From Magnetococcales bacterium (GTDB lineage Bacteria > Pseudomonadota > Magnetococcia > Magnetococcales > JADFWU01): DNA of 20,518 nucleotides. The position numbers and the translations under genes were made by a program. The notes under the pieces are model-generated. The model had not been told where the DNA came from. It saw nothing but the letters and a program-made list of their open reading frames with translations, and did not search any database. This document shows, in pieces, positions 8,074-15,386 of this stretch (its first letter is position 1; every line of letters starts with the position of its first letter). Location of the stretch: assembly GCA_015234045.1 (NCBI GenBank), contig JADFWU010000053.1, positions 1-20,518 of the forward strand, given 5' to 3'.

Positions 8074-9024
8074 ATGGCTTCTGATAAAGACGATATAAAA
8101 GATAGTAAAGATAAAGAAGAAACAGATCAAAATCAGCATGGAACAAATAAAAGCGATCCTGCGGATACTAATGAAGAACCACAAAAATCAGCTGACCCAA
8201 TTGAACAGCTGACTGCCCGAGAAAAACTAGAGTATCTAAATAACCATATTTACACTGGTTTTCTTGTATTATTTGATATTAAGGACTCTACAAGTCGCAA
8301 GCATGCCTATAAACGTCGATGGATTTTACAAACATCTGCATTTTATGAAAGTTTTGCAAAATTCATTAAAGAATTGAAGGTTAAAATACAGATACCTTGG
8401 GATGAACCTGTTGTTAAACTTGCTGGTGATGGATGTATGTTATTTATACCGCACCTTCCTAGCCGAGATGAAAAGCAAGATCTAAACATAAAAAATCATT
8501 CCCCTCGAACAATTCTGCGAGAAGTGATGACTTTCAGACAGATCATTCACGATGACACTGAATTGTCTGGTTTACGCCTCAAGATTGTTATTACCTATTT
8601 GACCAATATCCATCGAGTTAAGGTTAACGACACAAACGATGTATTAGGTAGAGGCATCGACTTCAGTTTCAGGCTTGAGCGATTTGCTGACTCCACCCAC
8701 TTAGTTGTGAATAAGTATTTTATTGATGTCTTGCGTGATAAAGGACGACCTAACGAGATCAGCTTGAGCAAGTTAGAGAAAAAGATTTTAAAACATGTCA
8801 TTCCATGCAGAAAACGCATGAAGGGTTGGGCTAGCCTTGAGGGCGAGTCTTTTTATTTGATAACAGAACCCGATGATATTGAAAACTTTCTGGATGCAAA
8901 ACCGTCACCTGAACGCGGAGATGTTCACACCGAGTTGATGGCTCATTTCATAAAGCATCATAGGAAGAAACAAACTGCTAACTCTACGGATCCGATTAAT
9001 ATTGATATTTCTGCAACGCCCTAA
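8074..9024 (+). CDS. Class III nucleotidyl cyclase homologue, candidate toxin or signal synthase
   Basis: The 316-residue protein has an acidic, low-complexity N-terminus (residues 4-41) followed by a region resembling the class III adenylyl/guanylyl cyclase catalytic domain (about 58-225). LVLFDIKDST matches the first metal site (Asp68; usual form FADI..FT). VVKLAGDGCMLF matches the second (Lys115 and Asp119; usual K..GD...F). GRGIDFSFRLERF matches the G..VN.A.R.E motif, keeping the Arg (200) but with Asp196 where the family has the catalytic Asn. No receptor, HAMP or PAS domain is present. The frame also opens at TTG 7987 and ATG 8005; those would add a short hydrophobic run (FFFSLIIIL). 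ATG 8074 was chosen because GGAAAG precedes it. The gene is AT-rich and followed after 20 bp by a Panacea-domain gene. It could be a Pycsar-like cyclase, or a toxin neutralised by its neighbour. The fold call is fairly firm; the product is unknown. Confidence 0.72.
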   Translation: MASDKDDIKDSKDKEETDQNQHGTNKSDPADTNEEPQKSADPIEQLTAREKLEYLNNHIYTGFLVLFDIKDSTSRKHAYKRRWILQTSAFYESFAKFIKELKVKIQIPWDEPVVKLAGDGCMLFIPHLPSRDEKQDLNIKNHSPRTILREVMTFRQIIHDDTELSGLRLKIVITYLTNIHRVKVNDTNDVLGRGIDFSFRLERFADSTHLVVNKYFIDVLRDKGRPNEISLSKLEKKILKHVIPCRKRMKGWASLEGESFYLITEPDDIENFLDAKPSPERGDVHTELMAHFIKHHRKKQTANSTDPINIDISATP

Positions 9025-9044
9025 CACTTTTGAGGACTTGATCC

Positions 9045-9596
9045 ATGCCAGAATCAAAACCTTCCCGGAATCCAAAAGAGAATCTGACCCTATTGATTGC
9101 CATGTTGATCGAGAAGCGTCAGGTAAACCGCACATCTCTAAACAAACAGTTGTTTTTCTGTGACTTGTTGCATTTCCAGAATTTCAAGAAATCCCTATCT
9201 CGTGCTTCATACCGCAAGCTTGACTTTGGACCTGTTCCAGATAATATCAGTGAAGTTAGAGAATTTATGATCCAATCAGATCTGATAACAGAAAACATGG
9301 TAGCGAATGGCCCTTATTATGAGTACTTATACGAGGCTAATAGTGACAAGATTGACTATAAGAAGGCGGAAAAGCTACTCGGAGAAAAAGAATCAAGATT
9401 AGTCCGTGCTGTTGCATCAGGACTTTCCGATATTTCTGCATCCGAGCTTTCCCGAATAACACATGAGCATGAACCTTGGAAAAGTGGACAATGGTTCGAG
9501 GAGCTTGAGCTAGAATCGGGAATTCAAGATAAGGATCTCATGAACTGGCTTAATGCTCGTGTCAAATATCACCCACATGAAACTCAATTGAATTGA
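9045..9596 (+). CDS. Panacea-domain (DUF4065, SocA/GepA-like) protein, candidate antitoxin
   Basis: Panacea domains occur in many two-gene toxin-antitoxin loci, where one antitoxin fold is paired with unrelated toxins. This 183-residue protein shows the family pattern: an N-terminal helix LTLLIAMLIEK, then LNKQLFFCDLLHF (32-44; usual form L.KLLYF.D), then the GP motif YRKLDFGPVPDNI (56-68). The C-terminal LSRITHEHEPWKSG (135-148) corresponds to the usual L...TH...PWK. The final helix (IQDKDLMNWL) fits the common C-terminal I.....M..YY pattern. GAGGA lies 8 bases before the ATG. The gene starts 20 bp after the cyclase homologue and shares its AT-rich composition, so they are probably co-transcribed and co-inherited. 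Its last 27 residues include the segment duplicated in kdsB. It ends 22 bp before the convergent GT2 gene. Confidence 0.8.
   Translation: MPESKPSRNPKENLTLLIAMLIEKRQVNRTSLNKQLFFCDLLHFQNFKKSLSRASYRKLDFGPVPDNISEVREFMIQSDLITENMVANGPYYEYLYEANSDKIDYKKAEKLLGEKESRLVRAVASGLSDISASELSRITHEHEPWKSGQWFEELELESGIQDKDLMNWLNARVKYHPHETQLN
9512..9576 (+). repeat. 65-bp exact inverted repeat, copy B (3' end of the Panacea gene)
   Basis: This copy is identical to the reverse complement of bases 1-65 and encodes residues E157-P177 of the Panacea protein. It is probably the native copy, because it continues naturally from the Panacea domain into its last helix and stop. The two copies face each other across about 9.4 kb, so recombination between them would invert everything from kdsB to the cyclase. 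Confidence 0.95.
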
Positions 9597-9618
9597 GTTT
9601 GAAGATAGCCCCTTGATT

Positions 9619-10596
9619 CTAAGGTTGCCCACCATCGCTTTTTTCCTCATCAAAGCCCACCCTCTCCTGAACCAGATAGAGCGGACGTTGCTTTACCTCA
9701 ATAAAAACCCGGCCAAGATATTCGCCAATAATGCCAAGCCCGACCATATTCAATCCACTAAAGAACAAAATCGTCACCAGAACAGATGCATAGCCCGGCA
9801 CATCCACACCGATGATCAGTGTTCTGAAAATCAGGAAAAACATGTAGCACATGGCAAAAAACGCCGTGATCATGCCCATGTAGGTCCAGATGCGTAATGG
9901 AAAGGTGCTAAAAGAAAAAATCCCTTCCAGGGCGAAATTCCAGAGTTTCCAGAATGCCCATTTACTGCTTCCGGCGGCTCTCGGCTGTCTTGAAAAGTAC
10001 AACATGGTTTGACGAAAACCAAGCCAGGCAAACAGCCCTTTCATAAACCGTGTCCGTTCAGGCAAGCGCTTCAAAGCAGCCACAACACGTTTATCCATCA
10101 AACGAAAATCGCCAGCGTTGGCAGGTAGCGGTGTTTCGCTCAGTTTGCCAATGATTCGATAGAACAGATTGGCACTGACCCGCTTGCCAAACGAATCACT
10201 GGAACGATCACTGCGAATGGCACCAACCATGTCATAACCATCCATCCAACGATCCACCATATCGGGGATCAACTCCGGTGGATCCTGAAGGTCCGCATCA
10301 ATCAGAACAATAGCATCTCCGCTGGCGTGATCCAGACCCGCCGTGGTTGCCAACTCCTTACCGAAATTTCTGGAGAGATTGATCAAACGAATACGTGGAT
10401 TTCTCAGATGATTTTGTTTGAGGAGTTCTACTGTGCTATCAGCACTGCCATCGTTGACACAGATGATCTCATAATTGCTGGTAACCTGTTCGAGAATCGG
10501 CTCAATGGTATCAAAAAAAATCCCAATGCCCGACTCCTCGTTATACATAGGCACAACCACGCTCAACAAAAATTGCCCTGGCCTTGAATCCGGCAT
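9619..10596 (-). CDS. Glycosyltransferase family 2, GtrB/ArnC-like polyprenyl-phosphate sugar synthase
   Basis: Such enzymes move a sugar from a nucleotide donor to undecaprenyl phosphate on the cytoplasmic face of the inner membrane. The 325-residue protein has SVVVPMYNEE (12-21), VNDGSADST (48-56), the metal-binding DAD (Asp100-Asp102) in LIDADLQDPP, then GDFRLMDKRV and the acceptor-site region LPERTRFMKG. Two C-terminal membrane hairpin segments follow (about 225-262 and 272-295, with GLGIIGEYLGRVF between the helices and the tail). This is the usual GtrB/DPM1-type architecture and length. It is the last gene of the minus-strand operon, 55 bp after the ELM1-like gene. A natural partner is the GT39 transferase at 6036-7520, which uses this kind of donor. 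The sugar is not determinable here. ArnC would need the rest of the arn operon, which is absent, so no symbol is given. Confidence 0.9.
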   Translation of the reverse strand: MPDSRPGQFLLSVVVPMYNEESGIGIFFDTIEPILEQVTSNYEIICVNDGSADSTVELLKQNHLRNPRIRLINLSRNFGKELATTAGLDHASGDAIVLIDADLQDPPELIPDMVDRWMDGYDMVGAIRSDRSSDSFGKRVSANLFYRIIGKLSETPLPANAGDFRLMDKRVVAALKRLPERTRFMKGLFAWLGFRQTMLYFSRQPRAAGSSKWAFWKLWNFALEGIFSFSTFPLRIWTYMGMITAFFAMCYMFFLIFRTLIIGVDVPGYASVLVTILFFSGLNMVGLGIIGEYLGRVFIEVKQRPLYLVQERVGFDEEKSDGGQP

Positions 10597-10651
10597 GATG
10601 CCCCTCTTTTTCAGCCTGTGAACCTATTGCAATACGCATCTATAAGAGTGC

Positions 10652-11686
10652 CTATACTGGCTCTAACAGATCCTTCAAGCCACTCTGGTAGATCTCCTGA
10701 GCCACAGAGCCTTGTAACGTCTCGAAACCGGTTAACATCTCCGATCCCAGATCATTCAGTTCATCCAACATGATGCGTTTGATTCGATTTTTATCGATAT
10801 TGCGTTGAATATAATCCAGAAAAAACCGGTCACGCACCTCATCTACCACCACATGTTGTGGCCCCAGAGCGATTACCGGTTTTCCAGCACCCATGCCATC
10901 GGTCAACATAGTCAAAGAGTCCTGTGTGCAAAATACCACATCAGAAGCCCCCAAATAGGGCTTAACAACCTTGGCAGGAGCGGAACCCCACCATGTTGCA
11001 TGCCCCACCAGCTCAGGTTTCAAATGATCCTGGAGAACGTTCTCCGCTTCGAGACCAGTACGCCGAGAACTGGTAACAAGCCATTGAATTTCATTTTCCA
11101 AGGCCAACTTATTCATGGTCTGGGCAAGTTGCTGCCACTCCTCAGCGCTATATTTATGGCTGCGGCTGTTGCCACCGATCAAAAGTGACCAATAACGCCC
11201 TTTCAGACCATTTTTTTGCCTAAACGCATCACCTGCCCGCTTTGCACCTTCAGCAGAAACCGGTGTTGGTAGAAAATCCAGAGACTGACAGTTGTCACAG
11301 GTAAAGTGTGATTCAATGAGCAAAATACGTGAAAAAAGCGCTGGAGAGATGGGCGGCAAACCAATAAACAGATTGGCACAACTAAAATGCCGTGCTATCA
11401 AAGCGTTGAACACCGCTGTTTTACCACCACTGGAGAGCACAAAACCCGGTGGTTCATCAGGTAGTGTATCAATAGTAAACAAGACACGGCCCGCGCCAAG
11501 CCCCATCAAACCACCTAAACGCTCAGTCATCAACCGAACCGTTGGGCGCATGAATCCTCGGTAACGTGGCTTTACGGTAATCCAGTGAACAGCCCACCCT
11601 TTGACTTCACCGATAATCTCGGCAATGGCTTTGGACTGGTTGTAATGGCCAGGATTGCCATCACTGATCAACCATACCGTTTTCAT
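10652..11686 (-). CDS. ELM1/DUF1022-like glycosyltransferase-fold protein (copy 2 in the operon)
   Basis: The protein resembles the ELM1 (mitochondrial fission, DUF1022) family, whose bacterial members are found in envelope gene clusters and look like GT-B fold transferases. Features are VWLISDGNPGHYNQSKA (the 'DG..GH..Q' start), FVLSSGGKTAVFNALIA, LLIGGNSRSHKYSAEEW at mid-protein, WLVTSSRRTG, and the C-terminal VFCTQDSLTMLTDGMGAGKPVIAL. The frame also opens at TTG 11704, but ATG 11686 forms an ATGA overlap with the stop of the FkbM gene and gives 344 residues. The substrate is unknown. Together with the ELM1 gene at 14438-15370 this makes two divergent paralogues in one operon. The sequences are clearly different, so it is not a recent duplication. 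Confidence 0.75.
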   Translation of the reverse strand: MKTVWLISDGNPGHYNQSKAIAEIIGEVKGWAVHWITVKPRYRGFMRPTVRLMTERLGGLMGLGAGRVLFTIDTLPDEPPGFVLSSGGKTAVFNALIARHFSCANLFIGLPPISPALFSRILLIESHFTCDNCQSLDFLPTPVSAEGAKRAGDAFRQKNGLKGRYWSLLIGGNSRSHKYSAEEWQQLAQTMNKLALENEIQWLVTSSRRTGLEAENVLQDHLKPELVGHATWWGSAPAKVVKPYLGASDVVFCTQDSLTMLTDGMGAGKPVIALGPQHVVVDEVRDRFFLDYIQRNIDKNRIKRIMLDELNDLGSEMLTGFETLQGSVAQEIYQSGLKDLLEPV

Positions 11687-12609
11687 GATTCGCTCAATGT
11701 CCAACCTTCAGGAACATCTGCCAGTACGGCACCTTTTTTCACCAATATCAGATCAAAATGGATATGTTTCTGATCCAATTGGCTAATATATTCGCTCAAA
11801 GCTTTGATCTTTACATAAGATGAACCGTTTTTAGCCTTCGGAGCATAGAGATCAAAGTGACTCAGAACTTCTTCATCATACCGCGAGGCTGGCCAACCGG
11901 TTTTATCCAGGAAACGTGCATCCACTTCGATAAAACCGATAGCAAAGTCAGCCTGTGCCAATGTTTCGCGCATCCCGAGCAATACATAAGGCTCGAAGCC
12001 TTCCACATCTATTTTGAATACCAAACGCTTGGCATCCAGTCCTTTCTGTTGCAGTACTGAATCCACACTGACCGTGCCCACACGCACTTTTGTGCTTTCG
12101 GTCATGGTTTCAGCAATACCGCCAATGGCTGTGGAACCACCGCTCCACACCTCATTGACAAAGAAATCAACTTCTTCACCGGGTTTTTCACCAACCAGCG
12201 CATTGACGAGATGAATTCTGTCTGGATTGGGATGCTCAGCTTGGGATTTCTTCAAATAGTTGATCAGAACAGGATTCGCTTCAAACGCCAATGCCGTGAC
12301 CTGATCATCATAAGGCACCGAGAAAATACATTCGCCATAGTTAGTGCCCACATCCAATGCCACTGAGGGCTTGATGGTTGTGACAAAATCTTTCCAGAAT
12401 CGGCGATTGATGGGATAGCGTTTTCGAATGGAGTCAAATAAGATTTTCTTAATCGCCCGTCGATCCACCGGATTGATATATATCGGGCTGATACCCTCCA
12501 CCATATGGACATGATCCGGTGTCATGGTGCCATATTTAAGCAGTATCTGAGGTGCAAGACGCAATTTGCGAAACCACCATTCCAGCTTTTTACCTAATTT
12601 GGATCCCAT
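11683..12609 (-). CDS. FkbM family SAM-dependent methyltransferase
   Basis: FkbM-family enzymes O-methylate sugars or polyketides. In surface polysaccharide clusters they usually methylate a glycan hydroxyl. The 308-residue protein has the SAM-binding motif I as VALDVGTNYGE (83-93) and a following acidic motif at ALAFEANPVLINYL, typical of FkbM ('FEP.P'). A later VFKIDVEGFEPYVLLGM matches the family's 'KIDVEG.E...L.G' signature. The N-terminal 80 residues are basic and specific to this protein. The start ATG 12609 lies 3 bp after the stop of the preceding transferase gene, and its own stop overlaps the next start by 4 bp. Membership is secure. That it methylates the LPS core glycan is inferred from context. 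Confidence 0.88.
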   Translation of the reverse strand: MGSKLGKKLEWWFRKLRLAPQILLKYGTMTPDHVHMVEGISPIYINPVDRRAIKKILFDSIRKRYPINRRFWKDFVTTIKPSVALDVGTNYGECIFSVPYDDQVTALAFEANPVLINYLKKSQAEHPNPDRIHLVNALVGEKPGEEVDFFVNEVWSGGSTAIGGIAETMTESTKVRVGTVSVDSVLQQKGLDAKRLVFKIDVEGFEPYVLLGMRETLAQADFAIGFIEVDARFLDKTGWPASRYDEEVLSHFDLYAPKAKNGSSYVKIKALSEYISQLDQKHIHFDLILVKKGAVLADVPEGWTLSES

Positions 12610-12612
12610 TCT

Positions 12613-13347
12613 CTAGCCCCTCCAGTACGATTCAATCCACACGGCTGGACGAATAAATTTTCGTGGTCGTTTATACCAAGGCGCTGGCCATCGACCCTGC
12701 ACCGCTTCATGAGGATTGGGCACACCAGGAAAAGCCACAACCCGTGCCGTTTCCGGCAATATCGGTGTCTGCCAATAGCGCATAGGCCAAAGGGGTACGC
12801 AGTGGGTCTTGAACAGAATACACCACTCATCTGGCCAAAAATCAATCTCTTTTACTGTCTTGGAAATATAGGTCTGAGAATTGGTAAATTGGCCAAACAC
12901 ATCATCGGTTTGATTGAGTAATTTATCCAATAGATACGGATGACTGCCAATCCGAAACCGAAATACCGAGGTATTACCGATCCCTTTTCCTGGCTGTGTC
13001 CAGTTCTGCATGACCAGATAATTTTTTTCCGGTGCATGGGTAAAAAAACCATCCAATGTACCGGTAATCACCACATCCAGATCCAGAAACAGCCAATCCC
13101 CGGTCATTTCCGGCAATGTTTCCGCCCACAAAGAGACTTTACGCCATCCCCGATTACAGTGCGGCTCAGGGATTGAAACCGTTGGACAGGGCTTACACTC
13201 CACCTCTGAGCGCACACCTTCCGGTCGATCTGTCATGCAGACAAACCGAAACGGACCGGTGATATTACGACTCACCATGCCATAGAGCCGATTCACATAG
13301 TCCGCCGGGAACTTTTCGCCCCATTTCATGCAGATTAACTGTTTCAT
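12613..13347 (-). CDS. Putative GT-A fold glycosyltransferase
   Basis: The 244-residue protein has a short N-terminal strand (QLICMKWGEKFPADYVNRLYGMV), then FRFVCMTD, GWRKVSLW and the likely donor/metal site WLFLDLDVVITGTLD, with a DxD motif at Asp89-Asp91. This arrangement is common in small GT-A transferases related to the GT8/GT32 kind that act in polysaccharide clusters. The C-terminal half contains FPGVPNPHEAVQG and a tryptophan-rich tail (WPAPWYKRP, WIESYW). The start overlaps the stop of the preceding GT4 gene (TAATG). There is no membrane segment, so it probably works on the cytoplasmic face. The donor and acceptor are unknown, and the exact family is uncertain. Confidence 0.75.
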   Translation of the reverse strand: MKQLICMKWGEKFPADYVNRLYGMVSRNITGPFRFVCMTDRPEGVRSEVECKPCPTVSIPEPHCNRGWRKVSLWAETLPEMTGDWLFLDLDVVITGTLDGFFTHAPEKNYLVMQNWTQPGKGIGNTSVFRFRIGSHPYLLDKLLNQTDDVFGQFTNSQTYISKTVKEIDFWPDEWCILFKTHCVPLWPMRYWQTPILPETARVVAFPGVPNPHEAVQGRWPAPWYKRPRKFIRPAVWIESYWRG

Positions 13348-14459
13348 TAACGTCTCATTGAGTGATAAAGCGCATGAGTCTGATCCAACATCTCTTGCAA
13401 AGAAAAACGTGTAACGGGTTTCATTGTCGGTGCTTGGCTAAAAAATGTATCGCACCGCTGGACCAAACCATCCAGATCATCCAGCTTAACCCGCCCTTCT
13501 GGTAGCAGATCTGCCAATATCTCACCCACGCCGCCATGATCCCAACCGATGACTGGTCGGCCCAAATAGAGCGCTTCCAGAACCGTGCGTCCAAACGATT
13601 CCGGTCTACTGGAGAGCGATAGTACCAGATCAGAAACCGCATAGATCTCCCGAATATCAGAACGCGCTCCCGTAAAAGTGATAGGCAAGCCTTTTTTTGC
13701 CACTTCAGCATACAGTTCCTGAGCATAGCCCTGACGACGCTTATCCTCACCACCCACTACCAGACCATGAATATCTGGATAGCGCGTTTTCAAGCGTTCA
13801 ATCAGTTTCAAAAAAGTAGCATGCCCTTTCAAGCGCGTCAGACGGCCAGCCAAGGTGATCACTTTTGCCTGTTTTAATTTTGGATAATCCTGATACCATG
13901 CATCCAACCATGTTTTATCCGGTTGATGACCAAAGGGAAAATCTTTTTTATCCACACCACGGTGAATTAATACCAGCTTGTCAGGATCAGTACTGGGATA
14001 ATTTTCAAGAATATGCGTCCGAAGCGCTTGTGAAACCGCAATCACGCGTTCACCTGAAGTCATGATCTGACTATAACGACTCACCGAGTGCAAACCATGC
14101 ATGGTGGTCACATAACGTGGCCGGGTCACAGGGTCCATACCACGCCACGCCAGCCAGGCCAACCAAGCCGGAACCCGAGAACGCACATGAACGATATCAA
14201 CCTGATGTTCCTTCAACAACCGACGCAATGGCCAGATCCAACGCAAGGTCAACGGACTTTTTTTACCTACAGGCCACTGGATATGCTCACTACCCGCTTG
14301 AGTCAACGGCGTAACCAACTGACCACCACCGGAAATGACCAATGAACGATGACCACGCGCCACCAACGAGGCAGCCACTTCCATCACACCGCGTTCAACA
14401 CCACCGGCGTGCATCTCCGGTACGATTTGAACAACGGTCAATTTTGACTCGGATACCAT
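13347..14459 (-). CDS. Glycosyltransferase family 4 (GT-B)
   Basis: This is a retaining GT4 enzyme, probably acting in LPS core or another surface glycan on the cytoplasmic face. The frame opens at GTG 14483, but ATG 14459 gives the usual start VVQIVPEMHAGGVERGV close to the N-terminus and has GGGAG upstream; that gives 370 residues. The N-terminal Rossmann domain includes VDIVHVRSRVPAW and TTMHG. The C-terminal domain has LAGRLTRLKGH, VVGGEDKRR, ITFTGARSDIREIYAVSDLVLSLS and the E-x7-E motif PESFGRTVLEAL followed by GRPVIGWDHGGVGEIL. With the ATG start it overlaps the upstream ELM1 gene by 22 bp, so expression is coupled. The specific sugar is not known. Confidence 0.93.
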   Translation of the reverse strand: MVSESKLTVVQIVPEMHAGGVERGVMEVAASLVARGHRSLVISGGGQLVTPLTQAGSEHIQWPVGKKSPLTLRWIWPLRRLLKEHQVDIVHVRSRVPAWLAWLAWRGMDPVTRPRYVTTMHGLHSVSRYSQIMTSGERVIAVSQALRTHILENYPSTDPDKLVLIHRGVDKKDFPFGHQPDKTWLDAWYQDYPKLKQAKVITLAGRLTRLKGHATFLKLIERLKTRYPDIHGLVVGGEDKRRQGYAQELYAEVAKKGLPITFTGARSDIREIYAVSDLVLSLSSRPESFGRTVLEALYLGRPVIGWDHGGVGEILADLLPEGRVKLDDLDGLVQRCDTFFSQAPTMKPVTRFSLQEMLDQTHALYHSMRR

Positions 14460-15370
14460 CGCCGCACAATCTCCCGTGCACACCGTCGCGTTTCACATAA
14501 AGGAGCGGATAACGGCTCCAATGCCTGACCTTGTTGCCATTGAGCAAAGGTGGTGATTGATCCCTTTTCAGCCAATTGATCCAACCCATCAACCAATCGG
14601 CTCTTCTTGTTGCGCGGCATGGGCAACACACCAACACCACACCCGGATGTCAGCGATTCATACACCATGTTCACACTATCCTCACTTACCCATGACCAAG
14701 CCGACTGAGCCAGTTGTGCGGGTAACCAATCCGGCCTTGTCTGCTCAAAAGGCACAACTGTCACTCTCTTACTGCTCAGACTCGCCAAACCAGATACAAA
14801 ATCATCCGGCGTTCTTGGCGAGGTTGTCAGCGTCCAACATAGTGAGCTCTGTTTCTCGATGATAGCTTCAATGGATTTAATCAGGCTGTTTTGATCCCAG
14901 CCATGATGTTTGGAGGGACCACCGATTAGGAATAATCCCTTATCCAAATGCTGATCCGTGACGGGTTGAACCCGATTCAAACCACCTTCTGTCACGATTA
15001 TGTTATCTGCTGGTGAAGGTTGATCATGGGCCGGAATAATACAGAGATCAAACCAACGTCTGGGCAATGAGGGTTTCATAATCAACACAGTACGGCCACC
15101 CACCCAACGCCGGGTTGCCAATAGAGGAATATGTGTCCCATGACCAGCCGCAATAATCAAATCAGGTGGCATACGCCCTTCTGAAGGTACGCCACCAAAC
15201 AGCCACTGTTTCAGCGCTCTGGCTTTGCTTGGAATCGGAATATCATAACAGGTGATGGACAGATGAACGCTCAGAGCCTCAACCAACCCCAATGTCTGCG
15301 TCTCATGGCCACGTCGTCCATCCAGATAGCGCCAGATCACCACACTCTGTTTCTGGTCGAATTCAGACAT
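14438..15370 (-). CDS. ELM1 family (DUF1022, 'mitochondrial fission ELM1') protein (copy 1 in the operon)
   Basis: The bacterial ELM1 family has no settled biochemical function. Its fold and position in envelope operons suggest a glycosyltransferase-like role, and the 'mitochondrial fission' name comes from a plant homologue. This 310-residue protein has WRYLDGRRGHETQTLGL (the family 'DG..GH..Q..GL' start), DLIIAAGHGTHIPLLATRR, TVLIMKPSLPRRWFDLCIIPAHD, GLFLIGGPSKHHGWD, TLTTSPRTP and WVSEDSVNMVYESLTSGCGVGVL. These make it a typical member. The start is ATG 15370, 16 bp after msbA's stop. Being sandwiched between the lipid A flippase and a GT4 strengthens the link to LPS. Confidence 0.88.
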   Translation of the reverse strand: MSEFDQKQSVVIWRYLDGRRGHETQTLGLVEALSVHLSITCYDIPIPSKARALKQWLFGGVPSEGRMPPDLIIAAGHGTHIPLLATRRWVGGRTVLIMKPSLPRRWFDLCIIPAHDQPSPADNIIVTEGGLNRVQPVTDQHLDKGLFLIGGPSKHHGWDQNSLIKSIEAIIEKQSSLCWTLTTSPRTPDDFVSGLASLSSKRVTVVPFEQTRPDWLPAQLAQSAWSWVSEDSVNMVYESLTSGCGVGVLPMPRNKKSRLVDGLDQLAEKGSITTFAQWQQGQALEPLSAPLCETRRCAREIVRRWYPSQN

Positions 15371-15386
15371 GGCAGAGGCCTATCAC

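Noticed and set aside
9613-9897. Plus-strand 94-codon ORF after the Panacea gene
   Set aside because: It overlaps the 3' end of the GT2 gene in antisense. The GT2 membrane hairpin is conserved in its own frame, so this is a shadow.
9619-11686. An arn (aminoarabinose) operon, suggested by ArnC-like and ArnT-like genes
   Set aside because: ArnA, ArnB, ArnD and the ArnE/F flippase are absent, and the GT2 and GT39 genes are in separate operons, so calling them arnC and arnT would over-interpret general family similarity.
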